Source: Candidatus Thalassarchaeum sp.
GTDB taxonomy: Archaea > Thermoplasmatota > Poseidoniia > Poseidoniales > Thalassarchaeaceae
Reading direction: 5' to 3'
NCBI GenBank assembly: GCA_030748335.1
Contig: JASMMD010000007.1
Location: 1-46,082 of the forward strand
DNA: 46,082 bases
Shown here: piece after piece, positions 39,677 to 46,082 of the stretch
How the letters are laid out: each line of letters starts with the position of its first letter
Numbering within the stretch: the stretch's first letter is position 1
Position numbers and translations under genes: made by a program
Notes under the pieces: model-generated
Told to the model about the DNA's origin: nothing
Seen by the model: only the letters and a program-made list of their open reading frames with translations
The model's database searches: none

Positions 39677-42214
39677 TCAGTCCGCCATCTCAGCGTCCAT
39701 GACCTCGGAATCGTCGTCCGAATCCGAATTGACCCCTATAATGCCCGCAGCCCTGAACAAAACGAAGATTATGGCCGCCAATGCCAGATTTACGAGCAAG
39801 AATCCGGCGAATCTGGCCTGTGGCCACCAGGATTTGATGCTCATGGTCTCCGTACACACCACGGAATCGGGCAGTATCTCGCATGACGGTTCATTGCCGC
39901 CTGCGATGTCCGAGGCGATACGTGAGGTCGCGTAGCCCAGAACGTGCCCGAAGTCATCGTCATCGACGCCTAGAATCTCATCTAGATAGGTGTCCTCAGT
40001 CCACGAGTCCGGTAAGTACTCCTGCTCTGTCTCTAGCTCGTCGGAGACCGCGAGGATTGCGGACTCGACCCCGAAAAAGGCCTCTCCGGTCAACGCTCCG
40101 GCAGCGATCATGAATGTGAACAGCAACATCAGAGCGCGACTCTTCTCAGATGCGGACGACCCCTCGGAGAGGCGAATCTCCTCAACCTTGGGAAGGAGTC
40201 TGCGCTTCTCCCACCAGTCGCGGGCCGCACCGCCGATAAGCATCGGGAATGTAACCGGTGTGGGCAGGTACATACCGAGCCCGAACGACGTGCCCATTCC
40301 AGTGGCCCACTCGGCGAAGGCACCCAAAAGAAATCCTAGCCCGAGTGCGTACCAGTCGCCCTGCCCCTCGGCGAGAATGATAGTGAAGGCGGCAAAGGCA
40401 TTGGCTTGAGGAGCCAATAGGTCGATACTTCCGTCGGCGAGAAGTTTGGAAAGAAATATCGCCACCCCTGCCCCTAGGATGGCGCCAGGAACCACTCCCA
40501 TGATATTGCCCTTGGAGATATGGTACGGACGATTGCCGATGTACAGGCTGTTCTTGTAATCGCCGACCACTGTGCCCGACATCGAAATGGCCGAGCCGAA
40601 CACCGTGGTACCGACAAGTGCCATCAGCACCGACTCCTCCTTGCTCAGGCCGACTGGTAGATTTAGGAACACTAAGAGCAGCATCAGCAGCACGATGAAG
40701 GAAGTCCCAGAGACCGGTTCGATCCCAGTTTCGCCCATGACACGGACCGCTATGGCCCCGAGCAGGAAGGTGGTCGCCAACAGGACGATGGCGAACAGTA
40801 TGGCTGGCAACACAGGGAAGCCACCGATGACGAAGATGACAATCATCGCGAAGAACGCTATCCCCATGAATATCGGTATGTGATCGAGGGGCCACTCATA
40901 CCATCCCTTGTCCTCGACGTACTCCTCTCCCTTCTCTCCGGTGAAAGCGCTGCTGATGTCACCGAAGATGTTGGCGAAGGTAGGAGCCATCTTGAGTAGT
41001 CCGTAGACCCCACCACCTAGGATTGCTCCTATGGCGATGGTCTTGACGATCGAGCCGAAGGCTTTCCACTGAACTATCGGGTAGACCGGTAACGAGGACA
41101 TGTCCCCGTACTGCGTGATCTCTACGTACTGACCTAGGGCCGGATCGTACACGGGGGTGTCGAGCAGGACCACTAGGGGCACGAGGTAGAACCACGCTAC
41201 GAGCGAGCCTAGATTAACCAAGAAGGCGACTCTGAACTTCATGAACCAGCCTATCGCCAGTAGGGTGGGGCTCAACTCCACCCCAAGGAAGGTGTAAGAG
41301 AATATGTTTCCGGACTCGTACGGGGTGATGCCACTGAAGGGCGCGTAGCCGTCCTCCAGTCTGCTGGGCTGATGCAGCCATCTCTCAGTGTATATCGAAG
41401 CCAGTCCCCAGTCATTCCCCGACAGAGTCATTGCTATCCAGTCTGCAATACTCCCGGGAGCACCTGCTATGTTCTTCCCCCACCTCAAGGGGTAGTCAAT
41501 TAGGAACATGAAGCCCATCGTGAGGACGGTCCACAACCCGACCGTCTTGAGTGAGTCACGAGCCGCTTCAGCTGCCCCGCTGTTCACGTCGGAGGCTATG
41601 TCGAGCATTTTCAGGGTGGCTTCGAAACCCGGCATCGGAAGCGGGTCCTCGACCAGCCAGACGCGTCTGAAGATGATGAAGTACATGACTCCGAGGAATC
41701 CGGCGAACATCGAAGCGATGATGCCGATGAATGCAAGTTGAAACGTATCCACTGAAGAAATCAGATGGCCGTCACCGACGATGTAGTCGTCGGAGTAGGC
41801 TAGCAGGAATATGGCTGGGAAGGTGAAGATGAAGCCGGTTGAGGCGTGGGTGGCCCCAGTGGTAGCACTGGTGGCGATGTTGACCTCCGAGGGAGACCAC
41901 TTGAGGGCCATGCCCAACAAGTAGGCGACATACCAAGCTGCAGAGACAGCGAGTCCTATCTTGAGGCCGATATAGGCCGTGACGCCGCTGAACACCGCGC
42001 CGATTAGGATGCCGACCAGCACCTTCCTGGTGTCCCAATGGCTGATCTCGAACGAGTCCTGTAGGTTCTTCTCCTCGAGGTATTGTTCCAGCACTCCTGT
42101 GTTGAGGTTGTTGTACATGTCCTCGTCAAGCCATGTCAGAGTTCCCTTCTCTATGGACTCAAGGCCGGATGGCGTGGCAGGCTGCCTGTAGGCAGAACGC
42201 TCGACGTCAGACAT
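39677..42214 (-). CDS. OPT-family oligopeptide/metal-chelate transporter
   Basis: OPT proteins import peptides or metal-siderophore complexes with protons. The 845 residues contain about 14-16 membrane helices. The first half has GVTAYIGLKIGLAVSAAWYVAYLLGMAL and EVNIATSATTGATHASTGFIFTFPA. The second half has ETGIEPVSGTSFIVLLMLLL and EWATGMGTSFGLGMYLPTPVTFPMLIGG. An Asp/Glu-rich extracytoplasmic loop precedes the last helices, with a Cys pair (SCEILPDSVVCTE). The ATG follows GGGAG by six bases. A TATA box (42249-42257) lies upstream. Substrate class is inferred from the family only. Confidence 0.93.
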   Translation of the reverse strand: MSDVERSAYRQPATPSGLESIEKGTLTWLDEDMYNNLNTGVLEQYLEEKNLQDSFEISHWDTRKVLVGILIGAVFSGVTAYIGLKIGLAVSAAWYVAYLLGMALKWSPSEVNIATSATTGATHASTGFIFTFPAIFLLAYSDDYIVGDGHLISSVDTFQLAFIGIIASMFAGFLGVMYFIIFRRVWLVEDPLPMPGFEATLKMLDIASDVNSGAAEAARDSLKTVGLWTVLTMGFMFLIDYPLRWGKNIAGAPGSIADWIAMTLSGNDWGLASIYTERWLHQPSRLEDGYAPFSGITPYESGNIFSYTFLGVELSPTLLAIGWFMKFRVAFLVNLGSLVAWFYLVPLVVLLDTPVYDPALGQYVEITQYGDMSSLPVYPIVQWKAFGSIVKTIAIGAILGGGVYGLLKMAPTFANIFGDISSAFTGEKGEEYVEDKGWYEWPLDHIPIFMGIAFFAMIVIFVIGGFPVLPAILFAIVLLATTFLLGAIAVRVMGETGIEPVSGTSFIVLLMLLLVFLNLPVGLSKEESVLMALVGTTVFGSAISMSGTVVGDYKNSLYIGNRPYHISKGNIMGVVPGAILGAGVAIFLSKLLADGSIDLLAPQANAFAAFTIILAEGQGDWYALGLGFLLGAFAEWATGMGTSFGLGMYLPTPVTFPMLIGGAARDWWEKRRLLPKVEEIRLSEGSSASEKSRALMLLFTFMIAAGALTGEAFFGVESAILAVSDELETEQEYLPDSWTEDTYLDEILGVDDDDFGHVLGYATSRIASDIAGGNEPSCEILPDSVVCTETMSIKSWWPQARFAGFLLVNLALAAIIFVLFRAAGIIGVNSDSDDDSEVMDAEMAD

Positions 42215-42248
42215 GCTACGCTCCCTGCCTCGGGGTCGCAGTTAGTCG

Positions 42249-42257
42249 CTTATACTT
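42249..42257 (-). promoter_or_regulatory. TATA box for OPT transporter
   Basis: AGTATAAGC on the minus strand is centred 39 bases before the ATG at 42214. It predicts a leader of about 14 bases carrying the GGGAG ribosome-binding site. Confidence 0.45.
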
Positions 42258-42294
42258 CTCCGCCTGATAGAGGAAGAATTGTGGAAACCACGCA

Positions 42295-42681
42295 TCAGTG
42301 GTCGCGGGTGATCCTGAACCGGCCCATCGCCTCCATCCACTGGATTTCCCCCCCGGGCTCGAGATTAAACTCAGATGTCTGAGGGAGTATCAGGTTCTCG
42401 TAGGTCTTGTTGTCCATGGCATGGATCTCCGAGCCCTGCATGTGAGTGATGATTGCCGAGCCTTTCTCAATTATCGGGACATTGATGGTGTCAGTGACAG
42501 TACCTACGTGACTCCTCTTCTGGCCGGTGAATATGTCCTCAAGCTCGAGCCTTGCCTTAGCGGAACCGTGCTTGCCCGGCTTCGACTTGGACATGCTGAG
42601 GATTTTGTAGGCGCTATCCTCAAGCGCCACGTACCGACCCACCTTCAGCGTGCGAATCTCCACTCTGGTCGTTCCTGGCAT
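42295..42681 (-). CDS. eif5a: Translation factor aIF5A
   Basis: aIF5A helps ribosomes pass proline-rich and other slow sequences. The 128 residues begin MPGTTRVEIRTLKVGRYVAL. The hypusine loop is SKSKPGKHGSAKAR, with Lys37 as the modified residue. The first domain (about 5-70) is SH3-like and the second, from DTINVPIIEKGSAII, is OB-fold. An upstream in-frame ATG at 42747 would add residues unlike the family and run past the TATA-like TGATAAGGC (42708-42716) 31 bases upstream, so 42681 is chosen. Deoxyhypusine synthase is not in the window. Confidence 0.96.
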   Translation of the reverse strand: MPGTTRVEIRTLKVGRYVALEDSAYKILSMSKSKPGKHGSAKARLELEDIFTGQKRSHVGTVTDTINVPIIEKGSAIITHMQGSEIHAMDNKTYENLILPQTSEFNLEPGGEIQWMEAMGRFRITRDH

Positions 42682-42707
42682 ACTAACGCAGGGAGGTCCC
42701 TCGCAGC

Positions 42708-42716
42708 GCCTTATCA
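42708..42716 (-). promoter_or_regulatory. TATA box for aIF5A
   Basis: TGATAAGGC on the minus strand is centred 31 bases before the aIF5A ATG at 42681, compatible with a short or absent leader. Confidence 0.4.
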
Positions 42717-42756
42717 GCATTCCCCGGCAGAAGACAAGCTTCTGCATGTGGCCGGT

Positions 42757-42778
42757 GCCGGGGACCGAAGTCCCCGGC
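42757..42778 (-). terminator. Strong hairpin with cUUCGg loop after the repeat-protein gene
   Basis: In the minus-strand transcript, GCCGGGGAC and GTCCCCGGC pair perfectly over nine bases around a UUCG tetraloop closed by C-G. It lies 24 bases downstream of the stop of the large repeat protein and upstream of the aIF5A promoter. No U-run follows, so it may protect or define the mRNA 3' end rather than terminate alone. On the plus strand the loop reads CGAA. Confidence 0.55.
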
Positions 42779-42802
42779 CCGGGTTATGTCGACCGAGCTA
42801 AC

Positions 42803-45800
42803 TCAGTCGTCCTTACGGCGGCCCAGTAGGGCAGCGCCGAGTAGTGCGATTGCAGCGAACAGAGACGGGAAGCCCGGTACAGCGTTCGTCCATCCGAGGT
42901 TGGTCTCCTCTGCTGGTTCGTAGAGAGGGCCGTCAGTGTTGTCGGTGTCGCTAGCATCACAGATGCCGTCGCCGTCGTAGTCAGAAGGTACTGCATCTGG
43001 GTCTAGGCTGTCAGAACCGCACTCGTCCTCGCGCGCATCGGACTCGCCATCGCCGTCATCATCGTTGTCAGCGTTGTCACCAGTGCCGTCGCCGTCGGTG
43101 TCGTCCCACTCGGCCGGATCGGTCGGGAAGGCGTCGTCAACGTCGGCGGTACCGTCGTTGTCGTCATCGCCGTCGGCATTGTCGCCCAGTCCGTCGCCAT
43201 CGAGGTCGTGATCCTCAGCCGCGTTGAGCGGGAAGGCATCATCAACGTCGGCGGTGCCATCACCGTCGTCGTCGGTGTCGCTGTTGTCTCCGATTCCGTC
43301 ACCATCACTGTCGACCCACTCGGACGAATCCGCTGGGAAGACGTCGATACCGTCGTTGACGCCGTCGCCGTCGTCGTCGGCGTCCGAATTGTCGCCCTGA
43401 CCGTCGCCGTCCATGTCATTCCACTCGCTGGAATCCTCTGGGAAGGCGTCGTCAGCGTCGTCGTAGCCATCGTTGTCATCGTCGTCGTCGGCGTTGTTGC
43501 CGATGCCGTCGTTGTCATCGTCAGCCCACTCCGAGGAGTCAAGCGGGAACGGATCAGCCACGTCGGCGACTCCGTCGCCGTCGTCGTCTGGATCTACGTT
43601 GTTACCGAGGCCATCGCCATCGGTGTCGTCCCACTCGCTCGGGTTGAACGGGAATGCGTCGTCAGCGTCGTCGACACCGTCAGCGTCGTCATCCGTGTCA
43701 GCGTTGTCGCCGATTCCGTCGCCATCGAAGTCTTCGGTCTCTGTCGCATCGTTCGGGAACGTGTCCTGACCGTCGTTGACGCCGTCGTTGTCGTCGTCGG
43801 TGTCCTCGTTGTCGCCGATTCCGTCGCCGTCGTTGTCATTGACCTCGCTCGAGTCATACGGGAAGGCGTCGACATCATCGTCCCATCCGTCGTTGTCATC
43901 GTCAGCATCCATTATGTCGCATACATGGTCGCCATCGTAGTCATCCGGTGTGGAGTTGGCCACTAGAGAGTCCGATCCGCAGGTAGCTTCGTCAGAGTCA
44001 GACCAGGAGTCGCCGTCGTCATCGTCGTCTATCGAGTATGCAGACGGATCGCAGGCCGAGCCGTTGAGCATCGTCGTGCCCAAGTTGTCCGACATGCCAT
44101 CGCCATCAGTGTCTAGGCCGACGCATGGGTCCAACGGATCCAAGTCGTCACCGTCGAGAGTACCATCGTTGTCGTCGTCCGGATCAAGGTTGGTGATGCC
44201 AGACGGTACCGGGATGTCTACGTCGTCTATCCAAGCCGTGTCGGCGTTGCCGTTGACGCTGCTGTCCTTCCAGTACACCCACGTGTAGGTGTGGTATCCA
44301 GAGACCACGTTGAACGTGTACGTCCCTGAAGTGAGGCCGGACCAGCGTGCGGTGTATCCTGATGTTCTCAGGCAGCCAGCAGAATTGTCGATGCAGAACA
44401 CTAGGTAGTCCCAGCCGCCTTCAGACGAGACATCGTAGTCGAACGATCCTGTGCCGTTAACCGCGTTGACCACTATCTCCAGCTTCGAATGCTGGTTGTG
44501 TACAATCGAGCCGGCCTGTGCGGAGTACATCCCACCTAGGTTCGCCGTGGAGCTGACTATCGACCATGGCGCGTCGCCGCTCGTAGCCCATCCGCCACCA
44601 AGCGAGCCGGACTCGAAGTCGCCGCTGAACGGAGGCGGTCCGGTGTAGTCGGCTATGCCGTCGCCGTCGGTGTCGATCCATGCGCTTCCGTCATTCGGGA
44701 ACGGGTCCTCGTCATCAGGCACGTTGTCGCCGTCGTCGTCTGGGTCAGCGTTGTCGCCCACTCCGTCGCCGTCGAGGTCAGACCACTCAGTCGGGTCGTT
44801 CGGGAACGCATCCTGCGAGTCGGTGACGTTGTCGTTGTCGTCGTCAGTGTCCTCGTTGTCGCCGATACCGTCCTGGTCATTGTCGGTCTGCTCGTCCGGG
44901 TTCAGCGGGAACTCGTCATTCCAGTCGTAGGTGCCGTCGTTGTCGTCGTCGGTGTCCTGCACGTCGCAGTAACCGTCGCCGTCCGAGTCAGTGTTCTCAT
45001 TGGCATCGTACGGGCAATCGTCGACTGCGTCGTCATAGCCGTCGTTGTCGTCGTCCATATCCTCGTCGAGGCCGTCAGAGGTCACCACCACGTTGTCGAT
45101 GTAGATCGCCTCAGAACCAGAGTTCGAAGCGAACTGCACGGCAATGCTGCCTGCACCGGAGACATCTGCGGAGATGGTCGTCCACACGCCCTCCATTGCG
45201 GAGAAGTCAAGATCGATGTCGTATCCATTGGTGTCTAGCAGGTACGTGCTGCCTGTTGCGGTTTCATAGCTCACGGTGATGTAGTCGGATGTCTCCCATC
45301 CAGTGCTCTGGATGAAGATGTCCATGCTGATTGTGTCTGCGTCAGAGACGACATCGAAGACCAATTGTGCGATACCATCGGTGTCGGACATCTGGTAGCC
45401 CTGCGAACCGTCGGTGAAGGAACCAACAGTGCTGGCATAGTCAGTGACTCCGAAGTAGTCGCCGTCAGTCAGGCCGACTCCTCCAGTGCTGGTGTACGAA
45501 GCGCTGTATCCGAGATCTGATCCGGTCACGTAGGCTGTGAAGCCCATCATGTTCAGGCCGTACGGGTTCGCGTCCTGCGACCACGTGTAGGTACCTGGCT
45601 CCGTCCAATCATTCCAACCGGTGTAACCGTGCGCACTGGACCAACTGGTGTAGGTCAAGCCGCTCGGGATTGATATCAGAAGGTGTCCAGACGGACCTGT
45701 CAGTGTAGCCGCGTTGTACGAGTATGTGTACGAGGTGGTTGTCCATGGCATCAGGGTCTCGCCCTCGTTGAGGGTGAAACTGCAAGTGAAGGAGGTCGAG

Positions 45801-46082
45801 ATGGTGCCACCAGTCGTGCAAGGCGTCGTGCTCGCGTCGTAGTTGACATCAGACTCGCCGTCGTTGTTGGCCAGCGAGTGGTTCGTCGTCGAGTCACCTG
45901 TATCGGTGTACTGAGAGCCGGTGGAGGCTGACTCGAACGAAGCAGAAGCCACTGTGACTCCGCAACCAATCGAAGTGAACGAGTCAGGCATTCCGTCGCC
46001 ATCGAAGTCAGCGTTCGCGCAGTTGTTCAGTGGGAACGGATCGCTGGTGTCGGGTGTACCGTCGCCGTCGTCGTCGGTGTCG
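42803..46082 (-). CDS. Large secreted thrombospondin type 3 repeat protein with PGF-CTERM tail (5' partial)
   Basis: At least 1,093 residues are visible; the N-terminus is beyond the right edge, so the start is not seen. The frame stays open through TSP3-type repeats to base 46082. From the visible N-terminal side: a TSP3 stretch, an unknown beta-rich domain (about 45060-45990), a TSP3 block, a lectin/MAM-like domain starting [14 protein letters not shown] (about 44180-44640), further TSP3 units including eight 35-residue units, and a C-terminal PGF tail. Asp-rich loops (DxDGDGxxDN) should bind calcium. It is probably a cell-surface protein processed by the archaeosortase encoded at 22.1 kb; that link is inferred. 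Confidence 0.93.
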   Translation of the reverse strand, partial: DTDDDGDGTPDTSDPFPLNNCANADFDGDGMPDSFTSIGCGVTVASASFESASTGSQYTDTGDSTTNHSLANNDGESDVNYDASTTPCTTGGTISTSFTCSFTLNEGETLMPWTTTSYTYSYNAATLTGPSGHLLISIPSGLTYTSWSSAHGYTGWNDWTEPGTYTWSQDANPYGLNMMGFTAYVTGSDLGYSASYTSTGGVGLTDGDYFGVTDYASTVGSFTDGSQGYQMSDTDGIAQLVFDVVSDADTISMDIFIQSTGWETSDYITVSYETATGSTYLLDTNGYDIDLDFSAMEGVWTTISADVSGAGSIAVQFASNSGSEAIYIDNVVVTSDGLDEDMDDDNDGYDDAVDDCPYDANENTDSDGDGYCDVQDTDDDNDGTYDWNDEFPLNPDEQTDNDQDGIGDNEDTDDDNDNVTDSQDAFPNDPTEWSDLDGDGVGDNADPDDDGDNVPDDEDPFPNDGSAWIDTDGDGIADYTGPPPFSGDFESGSLGGGWATSGDAPWSIVSSTANLGGMYSAQAGSIVHNQHSKLEIVVNAVNGTGSFDYDVSSEGGWDYLVFCIDNSAGCLRTSGYTARWSGLTSGTYTFNVVSGYHTYTWVYWKDSSVNGNADTAWIDDVDIPVPSGITNLDPDDDNDGTLDGDDLDPLDPCVGLDTDGDGMSDNLGTTMLNGSACDPSAYSIDDDDDGDSWSDSDEATCGSDSLVANSTPDDYDGDHVCDIMDADDDNDGWDDDVDAFPYDSSEVNDNDGDGIGDNEDTDDDNDGVNDGQDTFPNDATETEDFDGDGIGDNADTDDDADGVDDADDAFPFNPSEWDDTDGDGLGNNVDPDDDGDGVADVADPFPLDSSEWADDDNDGIGNNADDDDDNDGYDDADDAFPEDSSEWNDMDGDGQGDNSDADDDGDGVNDGIDVFPADSSEWVDSDGDGIGDNSDTDDDGDGTADVDDAFPLNAAEDHDLDGDGLGDNADGDDDNDGTADVDDAFPTDPAEWDDTDGDGTGDNADNDDDGDGESDAREDECGSDSLDPDAVPSDYDGDGICDASDTDNTDGPLYEPAEETNLGWTNAVPGFPSLFAAIALLGAALLGRRKDD
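42806..42880 (-). other. PGF-CTERM sorting signal
   Basis: The last 25 residues are [25 protein letters not shown] without interruption. They form a Pro-Gly-Phe motif, a hydrophobic helix and a basic end. This is the tripartite tail recognised by archaeosortase A in halophiles. Confidence 0.85.
43041..43880 (-). repeat. Tandem 105-base coding repeats (eight TSP3 units)
   Basis: Eight consecutive 35-residue units share the pattern DxxDAFPxDxxExxDxDGDGxGDNxDxDDDxDGxx. They diverge from each other but keep exact 105-base length. Boundaries are approximate. The opposite strand is rich in GTC codons and carries long open frames, an effect of the GAC repeats. Confidence 0.85.
44640..45060 (-). repeat. 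Second TSP3 repeat block
   Basis: About four more Asp-rich units, including [19 protein letters not shown] with a Cys pair and two [15 protein letters not shown]-type units. They precede the FESG lectin-like domain. Spacing is less regular than in the main block. Confidence 0.75.

Noticed and set aside
40182-40895. 237-codon open frame overlapping the OPT gene in another frame
   Set aside because: His/Arg-rich shadow of a membrane protein with strong family motifs in the other frame.
43041-43880. Regularly spaced repeats as a possible CRISPR array
   Set aside because: Units are 105 bases, in frame, coding and continuous, with no unique spacers or cas genes.
43208-43966. Long plus-strand open frame, Val/Ile-rich, opposite the repeat protein
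   Set aside because: It is the complement of GAC/GAT-rich TSP3 repeats, so it has no stops and low complexity. The minus-strand frame has clear domains and a sorting tail.

Overview
This window is a compact archaeal chromosome segment. The information-processing genes are plainly archaeal: S12-S7-EF-2, the exosome trio Rrp4/Rrp41/Rrp42 with SBDS and a proteasome alpha subunit, prefoldin beta, Pcc1, TiaS, KptA, TrmY, SRP54, RFC large subunit, aIF5A and Dph6. Lipid precursors are made through isopentenyl phosphate kinase, an archaeal-type GGPP synthase and a UbiD-family decarboxylase. An archaeosortase and a Ca-binding-repeat surface protein with a PGF-type C-terminal tail point to Euryarchaeota. 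The mix (type I IPP isomerase, TATA-driven leaderless genes, roughly 50-55% GC, very short intergenic gaps) suggests a planktonic Thermoplasmatota lineage such as Marine Group II (Poseidoniales). The lineage is an inference, not shown directly.

Layout. 1-2.7 kb: tail of a membrane/zinc-ribbon protein, a thiolase, KptA and a small zinc-ribbon protein. 2.7-5.3 kb: isopentenyl phosphate kinase, then one gene encoding IPP isomerase fused to GGPP synthase. 5.3-8.7 kb (minus): rps12-rps7-EF-2. 8.8-11.5 kb (plus): UbiD-family decarboxylase, TPR protein and Nudix hydrolase. 11.4-16.8 kb (minus): exosome/proteasome superoperon psmA-SBDS-rrp4-rrp41-rrp42-rpl37ae-pcc1-pfdB plus a helical unknown. 16.9-19.1 kb (plus): dph6 and purB. 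19.1-22.1 kb (minus): gmhA-gmhB-tiaS and two tiny membrane proteins. 22.1-23.1 kb (plus): archaeosortase. 23.1-28.4 kb (minus): a very long Lhr-type helicase. 28.6-31.9 kb (plus): glycyl-tRNA synthetase and RFC large subunit. 31.9-35.7 kb (minus): TrkH, TrkA and an unknown membrane protein. 35.8-37.8 kb (plus): SRP54 and TrmY. 37.8-46.1 kb (minus): SurE, EamA transporter, OPT transporter, aIF5A, and a large thrombospondin-type-3 repeat surface protein that runs off the end of the window.

How the genes fit together. The decarboxylase, IPK and the IDI-GGPPS fusion can account for the last steps from an anhydromevalonate-phosphate intermediate to GGPP, the precursor of archaeal ether lipids. Dph6 completes diphthamide on EF-2, encoded 9 kb away. 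The archaeosortase and the PGF-tailed repeat protein are a plausible enzyme and substrate pair. No gene-free stretch exceeds about 180 bases, and I see no tRNA, rRNA, CRISPR array, insertion sequence or prophage.

Most promising for follow-up: the IDI-GGPPS fusion with a sharp base-composition change inside one gene; the roughly 1,760-residue Lhr helicase; the symmetric gmhA/artA promoter; the cUUCGg hairpin after the surface-protein gene; and the archaeosortase/PGF pair.
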